Origin: Ktedonobacter sp. SOSP1-85
Lineage (GTDB): Bacteria; Chloroflexota; Ktedonobacteria; Ktedonobacterales; Ktedonobacteraceae
Direction of reading: 5' to 3'
NCBI RefSeq assembly: GCF_016587415.1
Contig: NZ_BNJI01000001.1
Span: 3,821,501-3,885,500, forward strand
Length of the DNA stretch: 64,000 nucleotides
Each line of letters starts with the position of its first letter. Position 1 is the first letter of the stretch. Below are positions 36,739 through 46,891 of the stretch, piece after piece. The position numbers were made by a program, and so were the translations under genes. The notes below the pieces were generated by a model, which was given only the letters and a program-made list of their open reading frames with translations, was not told where the DNA came from and did not search any database.

Positions 36739-37203
36739 TTACTGTTGCATGCCTGCCGTGTCAATGCGGCGGCGGCTGCGACGGCGCGCATATTCCGCGA
36801 CCCTGATGCGGCTAAGTGCACGCTCCAGGGCTGCCTGAGCCTCAGCACGATCGTTCTGGCTGCGCGACTCGACGAGGCGCTCCTCCGCTAGGCGGCGGGC
36901 CTCCTGTGCGCGAGCTTCGTCAATCGTTTCGCCCTCTTCTGCGGCATCTGCCAGGATGGTCACGCGATCATGCGAGACCTCCAGGAAGCCACCGGAGACG
37001 AAGAAAGGCTCTTCGGCATCGCCCAGTTCGATACGCAGTTCGCCGGGCTTGAGAAAGGTCAGGAGGGCCGCATGATGCGGAAGAATGCCCAGACGGCCCT
37101 CGACGCCAGGAGCGCTTACCAGGGTAGCTTCCCCGTTATACAGCTCGCGCTCGGCGGTGACAACCTCGACATGCAGGGTATTGCGTATTGTCGTTGTTGC
37201 CAT
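36739..37203 (-). CDS. atpC: ATP synthase epsilon subunit
   Basis: A 154-residue F1 subunit of the rotor stalk, which also inhibits hydrolysis. N-terminal beta sandwich landmarks are LHVEVVTAERELYNGEA, VSAPGVEGRLGILPHHAALL and FFVSGGFLEVSHDRVTILAD. The C-terminal helical hairpin follows (ALERALSRIRVAEYARR). It is last in the operon, 3 nt after atpD, and ends just before the terminator at 36682. Confidence 0.95.
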   Translation of the reverse strand: MATTTIRNTLHVEVVTAERELYNGEATLVSAPGVEGRLGILPHHAALLTFLKPGELRIELGDAEEPFFVSGGFLEVSHDRVTILADAAEEGETIDEARAQEARRLAEERLVESRSQNDRAEAQAALERALSRIRVAEYARRRSRRRIDTAGMQQ

Positions 37204-37206
37204 ATC

Positions 37207-38673
<1,467 letters not shown>

Positions 38674-38707
38674 CTACCAGTATGCTTGCTTCTGTCTAGG
38701 TCTATCT

Positions 38708-39601
38708 CTAGACGGCTTCAGAACCGGCCACGACCTCAAGAATCTGCGTGGTAATAGCGGCCTGACGCGCTTTATTATAGGTTAGAGAGAGATCTTGAAT
38801 AAGATCGTTCGCACTATCGGTCGCGTTTTTCATTGCGATCATCTGTGCGGAATACTGGCTGGCGACCATTTCCAGCAGAGCCTGGTAGACCAGGGTATCC
38901 ACATAACGTGGCAGGAGAGCCTTGAAGATCTCCTGTGGGTTCGGCTCATAGATGTAGTCTTGCTTCTCGGCCTTCGTGCCTTCCTCAGACGTCGGTGGCT
39001 GCACAGGCAACAACTGGACCGTTGTTGGCTGCTGCGTCACCGTGTTGATGAATTTCGGATAGACCATGTAGACCACATCCACATCGCCATTGAGAAAGCT
39101 CTCAACCGCGACTTGAGCGATAGCCCTGGCATCACCCATGCTGGGACGGTCACCCAGGTTGACGAACTCGGCAACCATGTTCTGTTTCGTCCGCACAACA
39201 AAGTCACGACCTTTGCGACCAACCGCGACATAGTCTACGGCGGGATGCTGGCCGTTTTCAGCGAGGCGTTGCTGCTCCTCAAGCACGCTGGCCGCAAGCT
39301 TGCGGTTGACGTTGCTGGGAAGCGCGCCGCTCAGGCCGCGATCAGGTGAAATGACAATGTAGCCAATCTTGCGTACGGGTCGTTGCTTCAGCAGAGCTAC
39401 ATCATCACCCAGTTCCTCGGTGCCGACGGCCGCGAGGCGCGAGACAAGCTCGCGCAGCTGGTCGGCATAGGGGCGGGCCTGTGTGACCCGGTCCTGCGCG
39501 CGACGCATCTTGCTGCTCGCCACCATCTGCATGGCCTTGGTAATCTGAGCAATGTTTTTAATCGACCGAATACGCTGGCCAATTTCTCGAATCGATGCCA
39601 T
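38708..39601 (-). CDS. atpG: ATP synthase gamma subunit
   Basis: A 297-residue central shaft of F1. The N-terminal helix IREIGQRIRSIKNIAQITKA-MQMVASSKMRRAQ is typical, as is ISPDRGLSGALPSNVNRKL. The C-terminal helix includes RYVDTLVYQALLEMVASQYSA and MKNATDSANDLIQDLSL, then TYNKARQAAITTQILEVV. Length is normal. It follows atpA by 11 nt. Confidence 0.96.
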   Translation of the reverse strand: MASIREIGQRIRSIKNIAQITKAMQMVASSKMRRAQDRVTQARPYADQLRELVSRLAAVGTEELGDDVALLKQRPVRKIGYIVISPDRGLSGALPSNVNRKLAASVLEEQQRLAENGQHPAVDYVAVGRKGRDFVVRTKQNMVAEFVNLGDRPSMGDARAIAQVAVESFLNGDVDVVYMVYPKFINTVTQQPTTVQLLPVQPPTSEEGTKAEKQDYIYEPNPQEIFKALLPRYVDTLVYQALLEMVASQYSAQMIAMKNATDSANDLIQDLSLTYNKARQAAITTQILEVVAGSEAV

Positions 39602-39612
39602 CAGCCTACCTC

Positions 39613-41145
39613 CTAGCGCGCCAGGGCGGTCTGCTTGTACTCTTCGATAGCGGCACCCAGCTTCTTCTGTAATTCGGGAGACATCTTATTTTTCTGTTTG
39701 ACCGATTTCTCGACGATCTCCTGGCCGAGTGCTGGATAGGTGGTATCCAGGTAGCGGTAGAGACCATTTTCGAAGTCAGCGACCTTGTCCAGCTCGATAT
39801 CATCGAGATAGCCATTGGTGGCGGCGTAAATGATGATGACCTGTTTCTCTACGGGAACCGGGCTGTACTGTGGCTGCTTGAGAATTTCTGTCAGGCGGCG
39901 GCCGCGATCAATACGTGCCTTGGTGGCCTTATCCAGGTCGGAGGCGAACTGAGCGAAGGCGGCGAGGCTGCGGAACTGCGCCAGGTCAAGGCGAAGTGTA
40001 CCGGCTACCTGGCTCATACCCTTCGTCTGCGCGCTACTACCCACGCGGGAGACCGAGAGGCCGACGTTAAGGGCCGGGCGCTGACCAGCGTTGAAGAGGT
40101 CTGTCTCCAGGAAGATCTGGCCATCGGTAATCGAAATGACGTTGGTTGGGATGTAGGCCGAGATGTCGTTCGCCTTGGTCTCGATGATGGGTAGCGCGGT
40201 CAGCGAACCACCACCGTAATCGTCGTTCAGGCGGGCGGCGCGCTCCAGCAGGCGAGAGTGGAGATAGAAGACATCGCCAGGGAAGGCTTCGCGGCCTGGA
40301 GGGCGGCGAATGATCAGGGACATGTTACGATAGGCTTCAGCGTGCTTGGTCAGGTCATCATAGATGATCAGTGCATCGCGTCCGCTCTCCATGAACTCTT
40401 CACCGATGGCACAACCCGCGTAGGGGGCCAGGTACTTCAAGGGGGCGGGATCGGATGCGCCAGCGGCCACGATAACGGTGTACTCCATCGCGCCGTGCTG
40501 CTCCAGGATGGCGCGTGTGCGGGCGATTGAGGAGTTCTTCTGACCAATTGCGACATAGATACAGAATAGATCCTTGCCCTTCTGGTTGATGATCGTATCG
40601 ATGGCGATAGCGGTCTTACCAGTCTGGCGGTCGCCAATGATCAGCTCGCGCTGGCCACGGCCGATAGGAATCATGCTGTCAATGGCCTTGATACCAGTCT
40701 GTACGGGAGTGTTCACCGAGTGGCGGGTGATAACGCCAGGGGCGACACGCTCGACAGGGCGGGTCTTATCGGTCGTGATAGGACCACGGTCGTCGATAGC
40801 CTGGCCCAGGGAATTGACCACGCGACCCAGCAGGGCGTCGCCGACGGGTACCTCAATGATACGACCGGTCGTGCGCACCTCGTCGTCCTCGCGGACCTTG
40901 GTGTAGTCGCCCAGGATTGGGCAGCTTACGGTTTCTTCTTCAAGGTTAAACGCCAGGCCAAAGAGACCTGTGCGGGGAAATTCTACCAGCTCAAGATATT
41001 TTACATCTTGCAGGCCATACACACGGGCGATGCCGTCCTGCACCGCGATAACGGTGCCGACGCTCGCGGTCGCCGTTGTTTCGGTGCCGAAGCCTGCGAT
41101 GTTTTTCTCTATGATGGCACTGATTTCGTCAGCCCAAGATGCCAT
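39613..41145 (-). CDS. atpA: ATP synthase alpha subunit
   Basis: A 510-residue non-catalytic nucleotide-binding F1 subunit. It shows [20 protein letters not shown] near the N-terminus, the P-loop [55 protein letters not shown] and [20 protein letters not shown]. Length and domains are standard. The 242-nt gap to atpH upstream has no gene, only a small hairpin (GCATCCCGTAAGGGATGGC). Confidence 0.97.
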   Translation of the reverse strand: MASWADEISAIIEKNIAGFGTETTATASVGTVIAVQDGIARVYGLQDVKYLELVEFPRTGLFGLAFNLEEETVSCPILGDYTKVREDDEVRTTGRIIEVPVGDALLGRVVNSLGQAIDDRGPITTDKTRPVERVAPGVITRHSVNTPVQTGIKAIDSMIPIGRGQRELIIGDRQTGKTAIAIDTIINQKGKDLFCIYVAIGQKNSSIARTRAILEQHGAMEYTVIVAAGASDPAPLKYLAPYAGCAIGEEFMESGRDALIIYDDLTKHAEAYRNMSLIIRRPPGREAFPGDVFYLHSRLLERAARLNDDYGGGSLTALPIIETKANDISAYIPTNVISITDGQIFLETDLFNAGQRPALNVGLSVSRVGSSAQTKGMSQVAGTLRLDLAQFRSLAAFAQFASDLDKATKARIDRGRRLTEILKQPQYSPVPVEKQVIIIYAATNGYLDDIELDKVADFENGLYRYLDTTYPALGQEIVEKSVKQKNKMSPELQKKLGAAIEEYKQTALAR

Positions 41146-41387
41146 CGTATTCCTCCTAGTTTCGTATCCTAGTGGTCTGTCTGCTTACGGTTTCTTGTTG
41201 TCTGCGTTGCCGGTGCATTTAGTCTTTCAAGCCTCTTTCAAGCCCGTTTCAGGCCGCATCCCGTAAGGGATGGCAGGACGAGAGCGGGACGAAAGCGTGA
41301 CAGGGGGTCTTCTCTACGAGACGTATCCGCAATGGGCGGATAGCGAAAGGGTAGTATCACAGTGGTGAGGAAGAGACCTCGCGCGCC

Positions 41388-41975
41388 TTAGCGTAGTGCA
41401 GGCTCTTCCTCAGAGAAAAAATCTCGACTGCTGGAAGCCGCTTCATTGAGCAAGCGTTGCTGCAAGGCATGCAAACGGAAACGCACGCTTCCATCAATGA
41501 CCTGATCTCCCACACGAGCCACGACACCACCCAGAATGCTCGGATCGACCCGGGTCTGCATGATAACACTCTTCCCGGTTCGCTTTTCTAATGCTTGTTG
41601 CAAGACCGTGCGCTGCCCTTCATCGAGGGGCTGTGCCGTTGTCACCTCGGCGATTGCCTGATTGCGATAGTCCAGAACCAGTTGTTCCAGTTCGGCGGCA
41701 ATGTTTGGCATCGCGTCGACCAGTTCACGCTGAACGATCAACAGAGCGAGGTTGAGCGATGTCGGCAACACCCGAGGCTCGAGAGCCTGGCGCAGCGCGG
41801 TCTCTTTGCGCTTAGCCGGAATCTTTGGTTCGCGTAGGAGGTACGCCAGTTTGCGAATCGAAAAGAGGCGTGCGATCTCCTTCACGTCCTCAAGCGTGCG
41901 ATCAAGCGTATTCTGCTTGCGCGCGAGCTCGAAGATGGCTCCGGCGTAGCGGCGTGCTACCGCTCCTTTTAACAT
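41388..41975 (-). CDS. atpH: ATP synthase delta subunit
   Basis: A 195-residue peripheral-stalk subunit (OSCP). It starts VARRYAGAIFELARKQNTLD, has the LLIVQRELVDAMPNIAAELE middle segment and ends with the VRVGDQVIDGSVRFRLHALQ beta hairpin typical of the family, plus about 20 extra charged residues. Its ATG overlaps the atpF stop by 1 nt, so translation is coupled. Confidence 0.95.
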   Translation of the reverse strand: MLKGAVARRYAGAIFELARKQNTLDRTLEDVKEIARLFSIRKLAYLLREPKIPAKRKETALRQALEPRVLPTSLNLALLIVQRELVDAMPNIAAELEQLVLDYRNQAIAEVTTAQPLDEGQRTVLQQALEKRTGKSVIMQTRVDPSILGGVVARVGDQVIDGSVRFRLHALQQRLLNEAASSSRDFFSEEEPALR

Positions 41976-42511
41976 TAGTTGTTCCTCGTCTGGTCAGTGG
42001 CAACGATAAAATCTTCCACCAGGCGGCGATTGTCTTTGCTATCAACGGATTTGTTGATGACTTTGCCGGCGGCTTCGATAGAGAGGTTGATTACCTGGCG
42101 GCTCAGCTCATTGCGAGCGCGGTTGGCCTCTTGCTGGATGCGAGCAATCTGCTGCTGGGCCACCTGCTCAGCGCGGGCCTGGGCCTCTTCGATGATGCGG
42201 TTGGCTTCTTGCTGTGCGTTCTTGCTGGCACGCTCGATGGTCTCAGCTGACTGGCGGCGTGCTTCCAGAAGGAGTTGCTCAGCGCGGTTATTGGCCTCGG
42301 CGAGTTCTTTTTTAGCCTTCTCAGCGTTTTCGATACCTTCACGGATGATCGCCTGGCGCTTATCCATGATCTTTAGCAGGGCTGGGAAGCCCCAGCGCCA
42401 CAGGATCAGGAAGACGATACCAAAGCTAATCAACTGCGAGATAAAGAAGGCACCGTTAATACCAAGTCCGCCACTGCTCTCACTCGCTTGAGCGAGAATA
42501 AGTGCTTGCAT
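41975..42511 (-). CDS. atpF: ATP synthase b subunit
   Basis: A 178-residue stator subunit. One N-terminal membrane helix (FFISQLISFGIVFLILWRWG) is followed by a long Ala/Glu/Gln-rich coiled coil (KAKKELAEANNRAEQLLLEA, QEANRIIEEAQARAEQVAQQ). It reaches the delta subunit. A structured 148-nt spacer separates it from atpE upstream. Confidence 0.95.
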   Translation of the reverse strand: MQALILAQASESSGGLGINGAFFISQLISFGIVFLILWRWGFPALLKIMDKRQAIIREGIENAEKAKKELAEANNRAEQLLLEARRQSAETIERASKNAQQEANRIIEEAQARAEQVAQQQIARIQQEANRARNELSRQVINLSIEAAGKVINKSVDSKDNRRLVEDFIVATDQTRNN

Positions 42512-42547
42512 TTTTTGCCTCCTTGATGGCGCTATGCCATCACTTGT

Positions 42548-42634
42548 CCCCTATACGCGACACGGAGACGCAGCTCATCGTGTCTGTCTCACCGTCTACG
42601 ACTGGCTGTGTCTCTGTGTCGCGCGCATATAGGG
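42548..42634 (-). other. Structured spacer between atpE and atpF
   Basis: CCCTATA at 42548 pairs with TATAGGG at 42628. Inside, CGCGACAC pairs with GTGTCGCG after a 4-nt bulge (TGCG on one arm), and GGAGAC and GCAG pair with GTCTCT and CTGT with two G-U pairs. About 25 pairs in total. It may stop part of the transcripts or protect the 3' end of atpE mRNA, which would help make c subunit in excess of b. This role is inference. Confidence 0.5.
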
Positions 42635-42659
42635 AAGCCTCAGAATAAATAATTCAGGG

Positions 42660-42926
<267 letters not shown>

Positions 42927-43008
42927 TTATGCAATCGCAGAAAGATTCCGCGAGTAGCAAGCACGTTGAAAAGGTACGATACGTTGATGGGACGATGCAG
43001 GACTTTAC

Positions 43009-43079
43009 CGACGCTGCTAAAGCACGCGTCTACATATGACGTGTTGTGGGTTATATGTAGACGCGTGCTTTAGCAGCGT
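43009..43079. repeat. Long perfect hairpin, family A copy 3, 28-bp stem
   Basis: Arms 43009-43036 and 43052-43079 pair perfectly around a 15-nt loop. The arm GACGCTGCTAAAGCACGCGT continues into CTACATAT and is the most complete family A copy. It lies inside the ATP synthase operon between atpB and atpE, where a strong terminator would be harmful, so family A hairpins may not be terminators at all. Confidence 0.7.
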
Positions 43080-43113
43080 CGCCCTACACGTGTCAAGACA
43101 TGTTACCTACCGT

Positions 43114-43995
43114 CTAGGCGTGGCTGCCTGCTGCTGAGGTCTGACCGAGGTCAACCTCTTCACCATGCCCCTCGCCGTGATCATGACCGGTAACGGCGAG
43201 CTGCAGATAGATGAGCGTCAACAGGGCGAAAACAAAGGCCTGGACTGCGGCAACAAACAGCTCAAATGGGATGAAGACGACGTTTGCCAAAGCAGGTAGC
43301 AGGTAGGCGAAGACTGCCAGCACGATGCTGCCTGCGAAGATGTTACCAAAGAGACGGAAGGCCAGCGAAAGAATGCGGCTAATCTCACTGACAACCTCAA
43401 GCAAACCCACGAAGAATTCAATGAAGCCAGTCCCTGAGAACTTGAGTAGGCTCCGCAGATTGACATACTTCATGGTATGTTCTTTAAAGCCAAGCGTCGC
43501 GAAGCCAAAGCACTGCGCGGTGATTACTGCGATCAGAGCCATCGCAATCGTGAGATTGAGATCGGTCGTGGCAGGGCGAATCCAGGGAATGAGCGCGTTT
43601 GAAGCGTCACCCCACAGGAGAATGCCTGGATGGGCTCCCTTGGGCAGCTCTTCCGGATTAATAGAACCAATCGAGTCGACACCAGGGATGATGTCAAGCA
43701 GATTGGAAACCAGGATAAAGCAGAAGAACGTAGCTGCCAGGGGAAAGAACTTACGCGCGTTTTTCTTACCAGTTATATTTTCGGCCAGATTCAGCAGAAA
43801 TTCAACGATAACCTCCATGGCATTTTGCAGGCCACGGGGAATCATATCACCTCTGCGTGTCGCGAAAAAGAAAAGAGCGACAAGTACGATAATGGAAATC
43901 CAGGTACAGAACAAGGTGTTAGTAACCTGGAAACCTGCAATCGTGAAGACAACTTCCGGTGCGAGTTGTATGTGAGGAAGTCTCCAGAGATTCAC
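43114..43995 (-). CDS. atpB: ATP synthase a subunit
   Basis: A 293-residue proton-channel subunit with five to six membrane helices. The essential Arg is in LSLAFRLFGNIFAGSIVL. LFVAAVQAFVFALLTLIYLQ, the last helix, is also typical. The C-terminus has an extra His/Glu/Gly-rich tail (TGHDHGEGHGEEVDL) that may bind metal; it is not part of the core. It leads the atpB-E-F-H-A-G-D-C series. Confidence 0.95.
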   Translation of the reverse strand: MNLWRLPHIQLAPEVVFTIAGFQVTNTLFCTWISIIVLVALFFFATRRGDMIPRGLQNAMEVIVEFLLNLAENITGKKNARKFFPLAATFFCFILVSNLLDIIPGVDSIGSINPEELPKGAHPGILLWGDASNALIPWIRPATTDLNLTIAMALIAVITAQCFGFATLGFKEHTMKYVNLRSLLKFSGTGFIEFFVGLLEVVSEISRILSLAFRLFGNIFAGSIVLAVFAYLLPALANVVFIPFELFVAAVQAFVFALLTLIYLQLAVTGHDHGEGHGEEVDLGQTSAAGSHA

Positions 43996-44121
43996 GCGGC
44001 ATCCTCCAGTTGCGGCGGACCCTGCCAGCTGGATCTCCTTATCATTAAATAGCGGTTCCGTTTTACTCCCAGCAGTAAGGCTACCCTTCTCCCCGGTTGG
44101 TAATCAGGGATAGGCAAAAAC

Positions 44122-44343
44122 CTATAAAACCTGTGAGTTTTTTAACAAACGGTATGCACCGTAGATGCCAGAGATCAGGCCAAGCAGCAGCCCGAGCAGT
44201 ATAAATAATGGTCTGGTATGTAACCAACCATCGAGAAAAGTTCCTACAACGGCAAGTAGAATAATGGGAACTGCGATAGTGAAGCCAAGCTGTCCAACTA
44301 ACGCCAAGTTCGCCCAGACTGGGTTCGGCGGCTGTCGCTTCAT
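44122..44343 (-). CDS. atpZ: AtpZ/AtpI-like small ATP synthase accessory protein
   Basis: A 73-residue protein with two membrane helices (LVGQLGFTIAVPIILLAVVG and LFILLGLLLGLISGIYGAYR). The short DGWL-H-RP loop between them fits the ATPase_gene1 (AtpZ) family found at the start of atp operons. Members are linked to assembly of the c-ring or cation transport. It is 126 nt upstream of atpB. Confidence 0.8.
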   Translation of the reverse strand: MKRQPPNPVWANLALVGQLGFTIAVPIILLAVVGTFLDGWLHTRPLFILLGLLLGLISGIYGAYRLLKNSQVL

Positions 44344-44447
44344 CTTAAAAATCCCATCTATCTTCTCTTCTTATTGTACCTATGGGATTATAGCACAGGC
44401 GACAAAATTTGTGCAATGTTAGTTCTTTTTTCTCCCCCAGACATTTA

Positions 44448-44520
44448 TTTAATGGAAGAGTAGAATGGGATGGGATGCGGGCTTCGCCCGCATCCCATCC
44501 CATTCTACTCTTCCATTAAA
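44448..44520. terminator. Longest perfect hairpin of the window, 35-bp stem, TTC loop
   Basis: Arms 44448-44482 and 44486-44520 pair perfectly around a 3-nt loop. The stop codon of the SDR gene (44516-44518) lies inside the right arm. It stands between that gene and the promoter region of the ATP synthase operon, isolating the two. Confidence 0.75.
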
Positions 44521-45499
44521 GATAACCATGTTCGCGGTACCAGGCAACGGTATAGCGGATGCCGTCATTGAGTCCAACCTGAGGCGTAAATTGCAGCTCA
44601 CGCCGAGCACGTTCGCAGCTATACATGCGGCTATGCGTGAGAAAGTCGATCCGGCTGGCGGTCAGGGGAGCGCTGGCCTCGCTCACGCCTGGCAGCCAGC
44701 GAAAGAGCATCGCCGCACCATAAGCCATCCAGGTGGGGAGACTCAGCGGACAGGGGAGGCATTTAAGGACGTTGGCAATTGTACCTGCTAGATCCGTAAA
44801 GCTGACCGGAAGATCTCCCGCGATATTATAGCAGCGTCCAATGGCATGCGGGAGGCGCGCTGCTAGAAGAAATGATCGGCTCATATCGTCAATGTAGATA
44901 GGGTGAATATAGGCACGGCCACCAGCGATAGTGGCGGGCAGACCACGAGCGACCTGGCGGAAGAAGCCGAGGAGGTGAAGGTCTCCCGGTCCATAGACCA
45001 GGGCGGGCCTCACCACCGTGACGGGAAGCCGCGCTTCGGCATGAGCGCGTAGCGCCAGTTCTTCTCCTGCCAGCTTGCTTTGCTCATAGGGATTGGTTGG
45101 CGCATATGGGCTGGCTTCATCAGCCGCGTTCAGGCCAGTGACGCCATAGACGCCGGTGGTACTACAATGAACCAGGCGACTCAGTCCTGGGAGGTCGCGG
45201 CAGCACTGCAGGAGCACTCGCGTGCCCTCGACATGCGTCTCGTGATAGCGCTCCGCTGGAATGCTGGGGTGGTAGAGGCGCCCCGCGAGGTGATAGATGA
45301 CCTCGATATCCTTGAGCGCGGCCGCTACCTTGGGGGCTTCCAGCAGATCACCCTGGAGAATCTCTACGCGTGTGCCGAAGAGGCGATGCGCTTTATAAGC
45401 ATCGCGTGCCAGGACACGCACGTTCTCTCCCTCCGCCAGGAGCCGCCTGACCAGGGCCGCGCCCAGAAAGCCAGTCGCGCCAGTGACCAGGGCCTTCAT
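44516..45499 (-). CDS. NAD(P)-dependent epimerase/dehydratase (extended SDR)
   Basis: A 327-residue extended short-chain dehydrogenase. The Rossmann motif GATGFLGAALVRRL begins at residue 7, VIYHLAGRLYHP follows, and the catalytic Tyr-X3-Lys is YEQSK. The active-site Thr/Ser is in HCSTTGVYGV. LVYGPGDLHLLGFF and the substrate loop are typical of nucleoside-sugar epimerases or 3-beta-HSD-like enzymes; the substrate is unknown. Its ATG overlaps the DUF362 stop by 4 nt (ATGA), so the two are translationally coupled. Confidence 0.85.
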   Translation of the reverse strand: MKALVTGATGFLGAALVRRLLAEGENVRVLARDAYKAHRLFGTRVEILQGDLLEAPKVAAALKDIEVIYHLAGRLYHPSIPAERYHETHVEGTRVLLQCCRDLPGLSRLVHCSTTGVYGVTGLNAADEASPYAPTNPYEQSKLAGEELALRAHAEARLPVTVVRPALVYGPGDLHLLGFFRQVARGLPATIAGGRAYIHPIYIDDMSRSFLLAARLPHAIGRCYNIAGDLPVSFTDLAGTIANVLKCLPCPLSLPTWMAYGAAMLFRWLPGVSEASAPLTASRIDFLTHSRMYSCERARRELQFTPQVGLNDGIRYTVAWYREHGYL

Positions 45500-46662
45500 G
45501 AGCGCGCTCCTGAATAACCCTTGACGCTGATCGCTTGCTCAGGGCAGGCTTCGTAGCAGAGCAGGCAGCGCTGGCAGGTAGCGTAATTGACCTTGAGTGT
45601 CTGGAGATTGATGACCTCGGGGAGGGGACAGGCGCGTACACACTCGCCGCACCGAGTGCATTGCTCGCGCTCAATGACGGGGCGTGTACCTACCAGACCT
45701 GTACTATAGAGGGTGGTACAGAGATGTTTGCCGCGCTGGGCGAGCCAGGTATAGGGGAAGTCGAGGGGGTACATCAGCCAGAAGAGAAGGCGGTAGAGGC
45801 TATTTTGCCGGGGGAGGCGAAAGGTCTTGAGTGGTTGGGGCAGGTCGTGGGTAAAGTGTATCTCGGGCTGACCAAAGTGTTTTAGGGCCAGGCGCAGGTG
45901 CGGAATTGCGCGTGGCGGCACATTTACCAGGCTACAGCAGGCCAGATCGACTGCGAGACTACTGCGACCAGCGACCAGGACCTGGAGATCTGCCTTCTCG
46001 CCATACAGGGGACCCTCGCCATCCTGTCCCACACTCCCATCGACGATGTTGAGATCTGCCTGCAGACCCAGGTTCATATCCACAATACATTGATCTATCC
46101 CCAGGGTGTGCATCGCGCGACGGGCCGGCCTGGGAAGTAGCCCCATAAGGTTCTTCATGCTCAGCGTCATGCCGGAGACAACGTGGGTTTTTAAAACGGG
46201 CAGGTTGATCAGACGAGCATCATCCAGCAGGCGTGGGAGCTCGAAGGAGCGCAGGCGTTTCGCCCCTGTGGGATGTACCTCGCGCCACTCGCTCGTGCCG
46301 CCTTCGAGCTCCAGGCGGACGATGCGAATCTTGTGGCGTGCGCAGAACTCCTCTACCCCCAGCAGGGTATAGGTCGCCTCGCGATCAAACTCTGTCCCTG
46401 GCATTTCGCAGAGCACAGGCTCGGCCCCGCAGGCGCGCACCTCCTCAGCCACGGCCTTGAGTACGGCGAAACTGGTGGTAGCTCCCGTCTCGGCACGCCT
46501 TCCCGCGACAAAGTTTGGTTTGAGTACCGCTACTTTCGCGCCCCGCATCACCGTTTCCATGCCGCCTATGCCTGCGATGGCGCGGTGCGTTGCCTCTTCA
46601 ATCCCCTCAAAGGTGCGTACAATGCTGACATGCTGGCTGCCAGCATTCTCGTTCGCATCCAT
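45496..46662 (-). CDS. DUF362 protein with two [4Fe-4S] ferredoxin motifs
   Basis: A 388-residue protein. The DUF362 domain covers residues 1-310 (VAVLKPNFVAGRRAETGATT, LINLPVLKTHVVSGMTLSMK, NLMGLL). The C-terminal 60 residues have two clusters: CTRCGECVRACP and CQRCLLCYEACP. DUF362 proteins are linked to iron-sulfur and redox functions but have no assigned reaction. Coupling to an SDR enzyme suggests an unusual reductive step on a shared substrate. Start ATG at 46662; weak ribosome site. Confidence 0.85.
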   Translation of the reverse strand: MDANENAGSQHVSIVRTFEGIEEATHRAIAGIGGMETVMRGAKVAVLKPNFVAGRRAETGATTSFAVLKAVAEEVRACGAEPVLCEMPGTEFDREATYTLLGVEEFCARHKIRIVRLELEGGTSEWREVHPTGAKRLRSFELPRLLDDARLINLPVLKTHVVSGMTLSMKNLMGLLPRPARRAMHTLGIDQCIVDMNLGLQADLNIVDGSVGQDGEGPLYGEKADLQVLVAGRSSLAVDLACCSLVNVPPRAIPHLRLALKHFGQPEIHFTHDLPQPLKTFRLPRQNSLYRLLFWLMYPLDFPYTWLAQRGKHLCTTLYSTGLVGTRPVIEREQCTRCGECVRACPLPEVINLQTLKVNYATCQRCLLCYEACPEQAISVKGYSGARS

Positions 46663-46830
46663 ATCTCACTCTTCCCTTCCAACAAATCCCATTTCTCGCG
46701 CCCGCCACACCACCTATCAGAATATGATACCTACTGCGTTTTAATCATACCGCTTGAATATGCAGTTATCTAGATGGGTAGTACTTATAGATATTTGAGG
46801 TTTTATATGCAAAATTCTCTATTTAGGTCT

Positions 46831-46891
46831 GCTTTGATGGATGAGAAGGCATGGCGGCCGCAGGTCGCCATGCCTTCTCATCCATCAAAGC
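46831..46891. terminator. Long perfect hairpin, 26-bp stem
   Basis: Arms 46831-46856 and 46866-46891 pair perfectly with a 9-nt loop. The right arm overlaps the last codons and stop of the GT39-like gene, so it acts at the 3' end of that gene and precedes the DUF362 unit. Confidence 0.65.
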
